64,000 bases of DNA from Clostridiales bacterium (GTDB taxonomy: Bacteria; Bacillota; Clostridia; Christensenellales; Borkfalkiaceae), in the NCBI GenBank assembly GCA_015055655.1, contig SVHW01000006.1:1-64000 (forward strand), given 5' to 3'. Below the pieces are notes generated by a model. The model was not told where the DNA came from. It worked only from the letters and a program-made list of their open reading frames with translations, and ran no database searches. Position 1 is the stretch's first letter. Every line of letters begins with the position of its first letter. Below, piece after piece: positions 36,690-44,751 of the stretch. Position numbers and translations under genes: made by a program.

Positions 36690-37343
36690 TTATTCCTCTT
36701 GTTGTAAACGTATTGTTAATAATAATCTTGCTTGTCTAATTTCTTCTTCTAATTGTTGCCTTTGTTCGCTTGATAGAGCGTACATACTATTTATTGCGCG
36801 ATGTTGTTCTTTCGTCAAATCTTTTTTTCTATCCACCATCGCAACGGCTATTTCCAAGCTATGCTTCCCGTCCGTAATCGTCAACACGTCTCCCGTGTCC
36901 AAATACCGAAATTGTGGCGCGTCTTCTACCGTCAACACTCTCGTTTCCAACGCCTTCGATAACGTAGTTTCGTCCACCGTAAGCGCAAACGTTTCACAAA
37001 GAGCTTTTTTATCCAAGATTTGATTTTTGTCCACGTTACTTTTTGGCATAATCGCAACTGCGTTCCCATCCTTTTTTGAAAAGGAAAAATCCATATATCG
37101 CGCGTAATCATACACACCCGTTTCCCCATGTGCTTCCGCCATCACTTGTGCAAATCCACGTTGACTAAATCGCCGTATTTTGCCGTCGTTAAGCACGGGA
37201 CAACCCGCCCACGCTTCTTGATGTTGCCACCCCGAAAAAAGATAGCCTTTTTCGCGTATTTCATCCATAACGGCATATTGCGCCGCCCAACTGATACTGC
37301 CGTCGGGATACGTATCATCTCTCATATTCGTCCAGCCAATCAC
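36690..37343 (-). CDS. Hypothetical protein of the island
   Basis: I do not recognise a named domain. The coherent 217-residue sequence is hydrophilic and soluble. It has an N-terminal part rich in Trp and Tyr (VIGWTNMRDDTYPDGS, FSGWQHQEAWAGCPV) and a C-terminal coiled coil (SSEQRQQLEEEIRQARLL). The start is odd. GTG at 37343 is the first standard codon but lies 18 bases from the GGAGGT at 37362-37367. An ACG at 37353-37355 lies at the ideal 6 bases and would give a protein beginning (M)KYKVIGW. Either translation starts at ACG or the ATG has been lost. It is the last gene of the XRE-controlled transcript. Confidence 0.65.
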   Translation of the reverse strand: MIGWTNMRDDTYPDGSISWAAQYAVMDEIREKGYLFSGWQHQEAWAGCPVLNDGKIRRFSQRGFAQVMAEAHGETGVYDYARYMDFSFSKKDGNAVAIMPKSNVDKNQILDKKALCETFALTVDETTLSKALETRVLTVEDAPQFRYLDTGDVLTITDGKHSLEIAVAMVDRKKDLTKEQHRAINSMYALSSEQRQQLEEEIRQARLLLTIRLQQEE

Positions 37344-37438
37344 TTTATATTTCGTAAATATACCTCCCCTTTTTTAAACCATAACCATAAAACCCTGTCG
37401 TAAATAGCCAACAGGTTTTGTATTGCGTCGTATGTTGA

Positions 37439-38182
37439 TTAAGCGAACGTAACGGTAATTGTAAGATTACGGATATACATTACGGGATATACAGCCGACG
37501 TAGTTTTTGCCGCCGTTATGTAGATATTCCCTTCCGTAAAATCGTTAGATTCTACTTCTACCGTCCCCGTAAATTTTGCAAAACTCCCCTCAGGCGCCGT
37601 TTCTTTACAAATATAATGCCTATCCGCACCATCATTATCATATCCCTTCACGTAAACCTCAAACTCTTCTACCCCAAAACCTTGCCCCGCTTTCATTTCG
37701 ACGCTATATTGAATTTTTAAGTTGTTGTCAAAATTCCCTTTTAATGCGGAAACAAACTCTTTATTCAACGTCACCTTTTTTCTGCCCGTACTTACACCAA
37801 ATTCCGTCGGTTCGTTTCCAAATACCGTAGCCTCTTGGCTCAATGTAGAAATATCCATCCAGCGCGCATACAGCGTCGTCGGAAAAGATTTTTCCCACTT
37901 CACCAAAGCTTTCCCAAGGCAATCAAAATATTTCGTTCCTCCCATTTCTTGGTCGTAAATACCTTCCAAATAATAACCTTTTTTCGTAGGAGCGTCAATT
38001 TCCGCCATACTATTCACCATTACCGTATACGTGGACGCCGTTTCCCCATTGTAAACGGTGAGCGTTTTTTCTCTCAAATCGCTTGAACTATCGCCGCCTC
38101 TAGCCCCAAAACAACCCATAAACGACATTGCAAACAATGCCGTCGCAAAAAATGTTACCAACCATTTCGTTATTTTTCTCAT
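37439..38182 (-). CDS. Lipoprotein with InlB-type B-repeat
   Basis: A lipoprotein signal ending SFMGC is followed by a region (residues 40-110) that resembles the Listeria-Bacteroides B-repeat fold: a GYYLEGIYD strand, then FPTTLYARW. The C-terminal 130 residues look all-beta and could be a ligand-binding sandwich. GGAGG precedes the ATG, and I placed the start there; the upstream in-frame extension runs into the preceding gene. It lies 16 bases past the membrane zinc-ribbon gene and is surely co-transcribed. The function is unknown, but a surface adhesin-like role fits. Confidence 0.78.
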   Translation of the reverse strand: MRKITKWLVTFFATALFAMSFMGCFGARGGDSSSDLREKTLTVYNGETASTYTVMVNSMAEIDAPTKKGYYLEGIYDQEMGGTKYFDCLGKALVKWEKSFPTTLYARWMDISTLSQEATVFGNEPTEFGVSTGRKKVTLNKEFVSALKGNFDNNLKIQYSVEMKAGQGFGVEEFEVYVKGYDNDGADRHYICKETAPEGSFAKFTGTVEVESNDFTEGNIYITAAKTTSAVYPVMYIRNLTITVTFA

Positions 38183-38198
38183 AAAAACCTCCTTTTTC

Positions 38199-38819
38199 TT
38201 ATATTGATTTTCTCGTTTCGCCTTTGCATATTTTACAAGCATATAGCGTACTGCCACCCGAATAAATTTTTCTGGGTGTCACTCTAAATCCGCCTCTACC
38301 GTTATCGTACACGTCATATCCCGTCGACACACTTCCCGTCCACGTACCACTATCTAACGTATTGATTAACCCACATTGTCTACAACGATTGACTCGCATC
38401 TTAAATATCACTACTACCAGCCAAGGGAAGAAACAATCCAAAAAGCAAGTCAACCCGTTAAAAAAGACAAAATCCTCGTTTACAATCTGCCCCCAATATA
38501 ATAAAAAGCCAAACACAAACGGTGTTAATAATAAAATCAAGTTAAAAATACGATACAAACCAATTCCACGATACTCCTTATCTCCGCACGCAAAACGTGA
38601 AAGAATAAAAGCCAGCACTAATAGCACCGCAAAAAGCAATAACATAATAACAACCGCCGCCGAACCATCTCGAAATCCTGTTACGGGAAATTTCAAAGCC
38701 CATAAAAAAGCAACCAATTCTAATAACCCCGCCCCGATTGCAGAAAATACTACGTACCATAATAAAACTCGCCAAGGGAAAGGATATTCTTTGTATTTTT
38801 CAAACCTTTTTCTCAACAT
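38199..38819 (-). CDS. Four-helix membrane protein with C-terminal zinc ribbon
   Basis: Four membrane segments (about residues 20-45, 55-80, 95-115, 120-140) are followed by a cytosolic tail with CRQCG and, 45 residues later, CKICKG, which together could bind one zinc. A Gly/Ser/Tyr-rich loop separates the pairs. I know no named family. The ATG at MLRKRF has a weak site; a GTG five codons upstream follows AAAGGA and is a fair alternative. It is the first gene of the transcript controlled by the divergent XRE regulator. Confidence 0.72.
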   Translation of the reverse strand: MLRKRFEKYKEYPFPWRVLLWYVVFSAIGAGLLELVAFLWALKFPVTGFRDGSAAVVIMLLLFAVLLVLAFILSRFACGDKEYRGIGLYRIFNLILLLTPFVFGFLLYWGQIVNEDFVFFNGLTCFLDCFFPWLVVVIFKMRVNRCRQCGLINTLDSGTWTGSVSTGYDVYDNGRGGFRVTPRKIYSGGSTLYACKICKGETRKSI

Positions 38820-38865
38820 CTTCTTTTCTTGCACTTTTTCCTTTTTTTACTACTTTATTACAATG

Positions 38866-38894
38866 ATTATATAGGAATAATTCCTATATGTCAA
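38866..38894 (-). promoter_or_regulatory. Consensus promoter of the island operon, with operator in the spacer
   Basis: TTGACA (38889-38894) and TATAAT (38866-38871) are both perfect, 17 bases apart on the minus strand. The spacer is almost entirely the palindrome O1. Confidence 0.88.
38870..38888. promoter_or_regulatory. Operator O1, perfect 19-bp palindrome
   Basis: TATAGGAAT-A-ATTCCTATA, extendable to 21 bp. It lies between the -35 and -10 boxes of the island operon promoter, where a bound dimer would block polymerase. Confidence 0.8.
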
Positions 38895-38900
38895 GTAATT

Positions 38901-38921
38901 TATAGGAATTTTTCTTATAAT
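38901..38921 (+). promoter_or_regulatory. Operator O2 overlapping the XRE -10 box
   Basis: TATAGGAAT-T-TTTCTTATA matches O1 with two arm mismatches. Its centre lies 31 bases from that of O1, three helical turns. It overlaps TATAAT (38916-38921), the -10 box of the rightward XRE gene, which has no good -35 box. Confidence 0.65.
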
Positions 38922-38961
38922 TTCAGTGTAGATTGATAATAAACGTAGGGGGAGAAATAAA

Positions 38962-39171
38962 ATGGAAGTAGCAAAAACAGTAGGCGAAAATTTAAAGCTG
39001 GCGCGCAAAGCCAAAAATATTACGCAAAAACAACTGGCAAGCGAATTGCATAAATATCAATCCGATTACAGCGAATACGAAACGGGTAAAATTCAGCTCG
39101 ATTACGAAAAAATCGTATACCTTTGCAAACGATTGGATATTACACCCAACGATTTATTCGGATTTTATTAA
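38962..39171 (+). CDS. XRE-family regulator of the island
   Basis: This 69-residue protein is little more than a Cro/CI helix-turn-helix: GENLKLARKAKNITQKQLA, then LHKYQSDYSEYETGKIQ, and a final helix LCKRLDITPNDLF. GGGGGAG precedes the ATG. It is divergent from the three-gene island operon, with two similar 19-bp palindromes between them. The simplest reading is a repressor that binds O1 to silence the operon and O2 to limit itself. A terminator closes the gene. Confidence 0.88.
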   Translation: MEVAKTVGENLKLARKAKNITQKQLASELHKYQSDYSEYETGKIQLDYEKIVYLCKRLDITPNDLFGFY

Positions 39172-39175
39172 AAAG

Positions 39176-39206
39176 AAAAACGACCTTGCAGTAAGGTCGT
39201 TTTCTT
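39176..39206 (+). terminator. Terminator of the island XRE gene
   Basis: AAAACGACCTT/AAGGTCGTTTT arms around a short loop, with T on the plus strand. Confidence 0.85.
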
Positions 39207-39211
39207 TATCA

Positions 39212-39262
39212 AAAAAAACCGCCAGAAAGGCGGTTTTTTGTTGTGTTTTATAGATTATTCTT
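39212..39262 (-). repeat. 51-bp direct repeat, right boundary of the island (degV end and terminator)
   Basis: This is the right partner of 36637-36687. It includes the last codons of degV, its stop and its terminator hairpin (AACCGCC/GGCGGTT). Confidence 0.88.
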
Positions 39263-40154
39263 CGTCAGCGCCTTCCGTTACTTTCTTGCCGTAGAAGAAC
39301 GCCGCCACGATGCCGGGGCCACAAGTAGCGCCGATAATGGGCCCTATCCACGAAACAGAAATCTTCCCTTCCAACGCAGGGATACGCGCAACGATTTCTT
39401 GTCTTAAAATTTCTGCGTCTTCAGGCGCAACCGCGTGCGTAATGCAAACGTTTTGATAAGGCACGTCTTCGTAACGTTCCGCCACACGCTCCGCGATACG
39501 TACGAGCGACGCGCGTCTACCCTTTACTTTTTCTATTGCAAAGTTTCTTCCCTTTGCGTCCGAAATGATAATCGGCTTAATATTCAAAAGTCCGCCGAAG
39601 AAAGCGCTTGCCGCGCTTACTCTGCCTGCCGCTTTCATATACGTCAATTTTTCAGGCGTAGCTTCTTGATTGGCTTCCAATCTGTGTTCTTCCACCCAAG
39701 CGGCTACTTCGTCAATCGATTTGCCTTCCGCGCGCATTTGCGCCGCCGTAATTACGACCAAGCCAAGCGTACGCGCCGACGTAAGACTGTCCATACAGAT
39801 AATTTTTGCGTCGGGATATTTTTTCAATAATTCGTCACGCGCTTTATAGCTTGCTAAAACGGATGCGGAAAGCGCTTGCGAACAGGAAATAGACAATACG
39901 TCGTTGCCTGCCAAAATTTCTTTTTCAAACGCTTCTTCATATTCGTTCCACGTGATTTGCGCCGTCTTAACACGCGCGCCTTCACGAATTTTTTGATAGA
40001 ACGCTTCCACCTCTTCGTCCGACCAGTCTAAATCTGCATAGCTCGTTTCGCCGTCCGTTACAAGATACATTTTCATATATTTGATATCGTATTGTTCACG
40101 TTCAGCTTTCGTCAAGTCGCAGCAAGAATCAGTATAAATTACAAATTTTTTCAT
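39255..40154 (-). CDS. DegV-family fatty-acid-binding protein
   Basis: DegV/FakB proteins carry fatty acids for phosphorylation by fatty-acid kinase. The N-terminus VIYTDSCCDLT and the segment VLSISCSQALSASV with DSLTSA form the ligand cleft, and the C-terminal domain is complete at 299 residues. A kinase partner (FakA) is not in the window. AAGGAG precedes the ATG. The family often comes in several copies, so the specific lipid is unknown. The island sits directly against its 3' end. Confidence 0.92.
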   Translation of the reverse strand: MKKFVIYTDSCCDLTKAEREQYDIKYMKMYLVTDGETSYADLDWSDEEVEAFYQKIREGARVKTAQITWNEYEEAFEKEILAGNDVLSISCSQALSASVLASYKARDELLKKYPDAKIICMDSLTSARTLGLVVITAAQMRAEGKSIDEVAAWVEEHRLEANQEATPEKLTYMKAAGRVSAASAFFGGLLNIKPIIISDAKGRNFAIEKVKGRRASLVRIAERVAERYEDVPYQNVCITHAVAPEDAEILRQEIVARIPALEGKISVSWIGPIIGATCGPGIVAAFFYGKKVTEGADEE

Positions 40155-40194
40155 GAGTTTCTCCTTTGTTGCTTTGTAAGCAGTTTACTCTTCT

Positions 40195-40223
40195 ATTTTA
40201 TACTATATTTAATTATATGTCAA
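40195..40223 (-). promoter_or_regulatory. Sigma-A promoter of degV
   Basis: TTGACA (40218-40223) and TAAAAT (40195-40200) lie 17 bases apart on the minus strand. Confidence 0.8.
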
Positions 40224-40346
40224 GCACTTCTTTAATTTTTGTCATATTTTTTTGTGACAACGCCCTTTTCGCCCTCGTATTGTAAAGCCACTAAACGATA
40301 TGGTAAAGCAGGTAAACAAAAAGCCGCCTTGAGAGTATGGATAAAC

Positions 40347-40376
40347 GAAAACGGCTTGTCGAAACAAGCCGTTTTT
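40347..40376 (-). terminator. Terminator of ppdK
   Basis: AAAACGGCTTGT/ACAAGCCGTTTT arms with a 4-base loop lie past the ppdK stop codon. The 123 bases between here and the degV promoter show nothing I can name. Confidence 0.88.
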
Positions 40377-40389
40377 GTGGTATCACCGA

Positions 40390-43035
40390 TTAGTTACGGG
40401 GATTTTTGATGTTTGCTTGCGCTGCTGCAAGGCGTGCGATGGGCACACGATAAGGCGAGCAGGAAACGTAGCTCAAACCGATTTCGTGGCAGAATTCGAT
40501 AGACGAAGGGTCGCCGCCGTGTTCGCCGCAGATACCAAGGTGCATATTGGGACGAACCGCTTTACCGCCGTCAACCGCCATCTTCATAAGCTTACCAACG
40601 CCCGTCGTGTCAAGTCTTGCAAACGGGTCGGATTCGTAAATCTTATTTGCGTAGTATGCGGGCAAGAATTTACCAGCGTCGTCACGGGAGAAACCGAACG
40701 CCATTTGCGTCAAGTCGTTCGTACCGAAGCAGAAGAATTCCGCTTCTTTTGCGATATCTTCCGCCGTCAAGCAAGCACGGGGAATTTCAATCATCGTACC
40801 TACTTCGTAGGTAAGTTCTACACCGCTTGCCGCGATAACTTCGTTAGCCGTCTTCACAACGATGTCTTTAACGAACTTCAATTCCTTCGTTTCGCCCGTC
40901 AAAGGAATCATGATTTCAGGCACGAGTTTCCAATCGGGGTGCTTTTTAATTACGTTGATAGCCGCCTTGATAACCGCCTTCGTTTGCATAACGGCAATTT
41001 CGGGATAGGTTACGGACAAACGGCAACCACGGTGACCCATCATAGGGTTGAATTCGTGCAAACCGTTGATGATTTCTTTAATTTGCGCAACCGTCTTGCC
41101 TTGCGTTTTTGCAAGAGCCGCAATGTCTTCTTCCGCCGTAGGAACGAATTCGTGAAGGGGCGGGTCAAGGAAACGAATCGTTACGGGATAACCGCCGAGC
41201 GCTTCGAACAAGCCTTCGAAGTCAGCTTGTTGCATAGGTTCAATCTTCGCAAGCGCCGCTTCTCTTTCTTCTACGGTATCCGAGCAAATCATTTCGCGGA
41301 AAGCGCCGATTCTTGCAGGGTCGAAGAACATGTGTTCCGTACGGCAAAGACCGATACCTTGCGCGCCGAACGCAACCGCTTGTTTCGCGTCGGAAGGCGT
41401 ATCTGCGTTCGTTCTAATACCAAGCGCTTTGTACTTGTCTGCAAGTTCCATAATACGGCCGAAGTAACCGGAGTTGGGGTCTGCGGGAACGGTTTTGATA
41501 AGACCGTCGTAAATATTACCCGTCGAACCGTCAAGGGAAAGTTCGTCGCCTTCGCGGAAGATTTTACCAGCGAGTTCGAAATATTTTTCTTCTTCGTGCA
41601 TTTTGATATCGCCGCAACCGGAAACGCAGCACGTACCCATACCACGTGCAACAACCGCCGCGTGAGAGGTCATACCGCCACGAACGGTGAGGATACCCTT
41701 CGCGTATTTCATACCTTCGATATCTTCGGGGGACGTTTCCAAACGAACGAGGATAACGTTTTCGCCCTTCTTGCCTTCGATAACGGCGTCTTCTGCCGTA
41801 AATACGATTTTACCAGCCGCCGCGCCAGGGGAAGCTGCAAGACCTTTACCAACGACGTTGTTCTTATCCGCCGCTTTCAACGCTTTTACGTCGAATTGAG
41901 GGTGCAAGAGCATGTCAAGGCTCTTCGCGTCGATTTGCATAACCGCTTCTTGTTCGGTAATCATACCTTCGTCAATCAAATCGCAAGCGATTTTGATTGC
42001 CGCCGCAGCCGTTCTCTTACCGTTACGGGTTTGAAGCATATAAAGCTTTCTGTCTTGAATCGTGAATTCCATATCTTGCATATCGCGATAATGGTTTTCA
42101 AGGATGTTGCAAACTTTCAAGAATTGTTCGTACACTTCGGGGAACACTTCTTTCATTTGTGCGATGGGCATCGGGGTACGAACACCTGCAACAACGTCTT
42201 CGCCTTGCGCGTTGGTCAAGAATTCGCCCATAAGTCCCTTTTCACCCGTAGCAGGGTCACGCGTGAACGCAACGCCCGTACCAGAAGTTTCGCCCATGTT
42301 ACCGAACGCCATCATTTGTACGTTAACCGCCGTACCCCAGCTGTAAGGGATATCGTGGTCCATACGGTAGATGTTCGCACGGGGGTTGTCCCAAGAACGG
42401 AATACCGCTTTTACAGCCTCGAAAAGTTGTTCCTTCGGGTCGGAAGGGAAATCTTTGCCGAGTTGCTTTTTATATTCTGCCTTGAATTGATTTGCAAGGT
42501 CTTTCAAATCGTTCGCGTCAAGTTCAACGTCTTGCGTAACGCCTTTCTTTTCCTTCATTTCGTCGATGAGTTTTTCGAAGTATTTTTTACCTACTTCCAT
42601 AACGACGTCGGAGAACATCTGGATAAAGCGACGATAGCAGTCCCACGCCCAACGGGGGTTGCCCGATTTCGCAGCGAGCGTGTTAACAACTTCTTCGTTT
42701 AAACCGAGGTTCAAAATGGTGTCCATCATGCCGGGCATGGAAGCGCGTGCGCCAGAACGTACGGATACGAGCAAAGGATTTTCCTTGTCGCCGAATTTCA
42801 TACCGCAGATGTTTTCCATCTTTTCGATATATTCCATAATTTCCGCTTGAATAGAAGGGTTGATTTGTCTGCCGTCTTCATAGTATTGCGTACAAGCTTC
42901 CGTAGAGATGGTGAAGCCTTGAGGTACGGGAAGACCGATGTTGGTCATTTCCGCAAGGTTTGCGCCTTTACCGCCGAGGATTTCGCGCATTTTCGCATTG
43001 CCTTCGGTGAAGAGATAGCAATATTTTTTTGCCAT
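40390..43035 (-). CDS. ppdK: Pyruvate, phosphate dikinase
   Basis: PPDK interconverts pyruvate, ATP and phosphate with PEP, AMP and pyrophosphate, and in anaerobes often replaces pyruvate kinase. The N-terminal ATP-grasp domain starts GGKGANLAEMTNIGLPVPQG. The phosphorylated histidine lies in GGMTSHAAVVARGMG near residue 455. The C-terminal PEP-binding barrel has GLCRTEHMFF and the catalytic cysteine in HLGICGEHGG. The 881 residues are complete. A GGAGG lies 12 bases before the ATG. Confidence 0.97.
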   Translation of the reverse strand: MAKKYCYLFTEGNAKMREILGGKGANLAEMTNIGLPVPQGFTISTEACTQYYEDGRQINPSIQAEIMEYIEKMENICGMKFGDKENPLLVSVRSGARASMPGMMDTILNLGLNEEVVNTLAAKSGNPRWAWDCYRRFIQMFSDVVMEVGKKYFEKLIDEMKEKKGVTQDVELDANDLKDLANQFKAEYKKQLGKDFPSDPKEQLFEAVKAVFRSWDNPRANIYRMDHDIPYSWGTAVNVQMMAFGNMGETSGTGVAFTRDPATGEKGLMGEFLTNAQGEDVVAGVRTPMPIAQMKEVFPEVYEQFLKVCNILENHYRDMQDMEFTIQDRKLYMLQTRNGKRTAAAAIKIACDLIDEGMITEQEAVMQIDAKSLDMLLHPQFDVKALKAADKNNVVGKGLAASPGAAAGKIVFTAEDAVIEGKKGENVILVRLETSPEDIEGMKYAKGILTVRGGMTSHAAVVARGMGTCCVSGCGDIKMHEEEKYFELAGKIFREGDELSLDGSTGNIYDGLIKTVPADPNSGYFGRIMELADKYKALGIRTNADTPSDAKQAVAFGAQGIGLCRTEHMFFDPARIGAFREMICSDTVEEREAALAKIEPMQQADFEGLFEALGGYPVTIRFLDPPLHEFVPTAEEDIAALAKTQGKTVAQIKEIINGLHEFNPMMGHRGCRLSVTYPEIAVMQTKAVIKAAINVIKKHPDWKLVPEIMIPLTGETKELKFVKDIVVKTANEVIAASGVELTYEVGTMIEIPRACLTAEDIAKEAEFFCFGTNDLTQMAFGFSRDDAGKFLPAYYANKIYESDPFARLDTTGVGKLMKMAVDGGKAVRPNMHLGICGEHGGDPSSIEFCHEIGLSYVSCSPYRVPIARLAAAQANIKNPRN

Positions 43036-43144
43036 AGTGATATATTTCCTCCAAATGTTATTTTTCTTTTTTACCGTAATTTTATCGGTGAAAAGCCCGT
43101 ATTTCTTTCCCTTTTAGGGAAGTTCCGTTTTTTCACCATATATC

Positions 43145-43173
43145 ATTGTAATATAATTCGCGAAAAATATCAA
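43145..43173 (-). promoter_or_regulatory. Promoter of ppdK
   Basis: TTGATA (43168-43173) and TACAAT (43145-43150) lie 17 bases apart on the minus strand, about 110 bases ahead of the start. Confidence 0.6.
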
Positions 43174-43234
43174 GCCTTTGCACTCGCCTTTTTCACAATT
43201 TTTTTGAAATCGTGCAATTTTTTTATAAAATAAA

Positions 43235-43262
43235 AGAAAAACGCAGCCCTAAAAGCTGCGCT
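43235..43262 (-). terminator. Terminator of the Mrr-type nuclease gene
   Basis: CGCAGC/GCTGCG arms with a 7-base loop are followed by TTTTTC on the minus strand. Confidence 0.75.
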
Positions 43263-43267
43263 TTGCT

Positions 43268-44668
43268 TTAATACATCTTAAAAAAAGCTTTTTCACCGGC
43301 AAGGAGTTCTTCGTCCAAAGCCCACTCGCCGTTCTTTTTAATAATCCCGAATTGGCACTCTTTCGCCGCCTCGTATAAATCTGCCCCGTCGTAACCGACA
43401 AATTTATCCGCCGTATCGTCAAGTATCTTTTTCGCCTCTGCCGTAAAGCGCGACGTCGTGATAAAAATACCGCGACAATGCTGTTTACCTTCTTTTGCTT
43501 GTCTACATACGCACGCGCCGATAAATTGTTGTAACAGCGTTTCACCTACCACCCACAGGCGTTCGTCACCCTTATCGGGATTCCAATTTTTCGCCTGTAT
43601 GTAGATGGTTTCTCTAAAGCCCAATCTATCCGTCACCTCTATCTCGCCGTCAATGCCCCCGTCGTTTTCTCCGCCCGTGATTTTCAACGCCTCCAAGCGT
43701 CTGCCGTTCAAGCGCGAATACCTTTCCAACAGGTATACCGAATAGTATTCGAAATACTCACCGCCCAGCTTTCGCAAGCGTTTCAAAAACGCCTCTTGCA
43801 ATTTCTCGTCTGCCGTCAATGCGCGCGTGGGTTTTTTCACCGTCATACGCTCTATCTTTCGCGTTGCCGTCAAGCGTTTTTTCGGTTTCACCTCCGTTTC
43901 CTTTTCTTCCTTTTGCTGCAAGCTCTCCGCTTTTTGCGCAATCTGTTTAGGCGCTTCCCGTTTAGGCAGTTCTTTTTTTACCGCCTTTGCTCCGCCAAGC
44001 AAAAAGCTCATATCCACGACGTCCGTTTTTACGGGCTCGGTTTTCTCTTCTGGGTTTTCCGTTTTTTCTTCTATCGCAGGCATTTCTTCCGCCTTGCTTT
44101 CTACGGGCTTTTCCTTTTCCGCCTTGGGCTTTCTGCCCCGCTTTTTCGGTTTTTCTTCCCTCGTTTCTTCGGGGATAGGTTCAGGCGCGTTTTCAGGCGT
44201 TATCGGCGCAACGGGCGCAATCGGCTGCAAGGGCGAAGGCGGCAACGGTTGGTTATCCGTCTTTTCTTCCGCCTTTTTACTTTTCTTTGCCGTTTTCGTC
44301 GCTTTTTTCGGCTTTTCTTCCGCTTTTTCGGCACCCGCTTCTACGGGCAAAGGTTGCGGCTTCGTTTCCTTCTTGGCGCGCGTTTTCGTTGCCTTTTTCG
44401 GCTTTTCTTCCTTTTTCAACGCGTACATACCCTCTTGTGTGACGATTTCACCGTCCTTTTTCATCACGTCGATTACCGAACCGATACGTCCCTTTACGCT
44501 GTTTGGCTCGTCCACTTCTTCAAATTGTTGCGCGTATAATTTTGCGCCCTCGTCAATCAAATCGTTGCTCTTATAGCTCGATTGTTCAAGCAAAGAGCGA
44601 ATCAGCTTTTTCGCCGCGTCCGTTTTTTCCGCGCGGGTAACGGTCGGCTTTTCGTTCTTATTTGCCAT
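43268..44668 (-). CDS. Mrr-type restriction endonuclease with long charged linker
   Basis: Residues 1-85 look like the winged helix found at the N-terminus of Mrr proteins (SYKSNDLIDEGAKLYAQQF, VKGRIGSVIDVMKKDGEIV). Residues 90-290 are a low-complexity Lys/Glu/Pro/Ala linker reminiscent of histone H1 tails. The last 160 residues are an Mrr_cat PD-(D/E)xK nuclease: GGENDGGIDGEI near residue 338, with QAKNW near 357 as the D...QxK catalytic pair. Mrr enzymes are type IV nucleases that cut modified DNA, but some relatives act in repair. No methylase is adjacent, which fits a type IV enzyme. An AAGGAA site lies before the ATG. Confidence 0.8.
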   Translation of the reverse strand: MANKNEKPTVTRAEKTDAAKKLIRSLLEQSSYKSNDLIDEGAKLYAQQFEEVDEPNSVKGRIGSVIDVMKKDGEIVTQEGMYALKKEEKPKKATKTRAKKETKPQPLPVEAGAEKAEEKPKKATKTAKKSKKAEEKTDNQPLPPSPLQPIAPVAPITPENAPEPIPEETREEKPKKRGRKPKAEKEKPVESKAEEMPAIEEKTENPEEKTEPVKTDVVDMSFLLGGAKAVKKELPKREAPKQIAQKAESLQQKEEKETEVKPKKRLTATRKIERMTVKKPTRALTADEKLQEAFLKRLRKLGGEYFEYYSVYLLERYSRLNGRRLEALKITGGENDGGIDGEIEVTDRLGFRETIYIQAKNWNPDKGDERLWVVGETLLQQFIGACVCRQAKEGKQHCRGIFITTSRFTAEAKKILDDTADKFVGYDGADLYEAAKECQFGIIKKNGEWALDEELLAGEKAFFKMY

Positions 44669-44751
44669 ATCTAATTTCTATTTCCTTTTTCGCGGCGGGG
44701 CAAACCGCTGTTTTCCCTTCTTTTTCTTCTTTTTCGCCCCGTGGTTATCCG

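Noticed and set aside
36690..39171. Toxin-antitoxin or phage remnant reading of the island
   Set aside because: The XRE gene is divergent rather than co-directional with a toxin-like partner, and no phage structural or replication gene is present.
40375..42702. 775-codon plus-strand open frame
   Set aside because: It is antisense to ppdK, whose motifs are complete, and has no independent signals.
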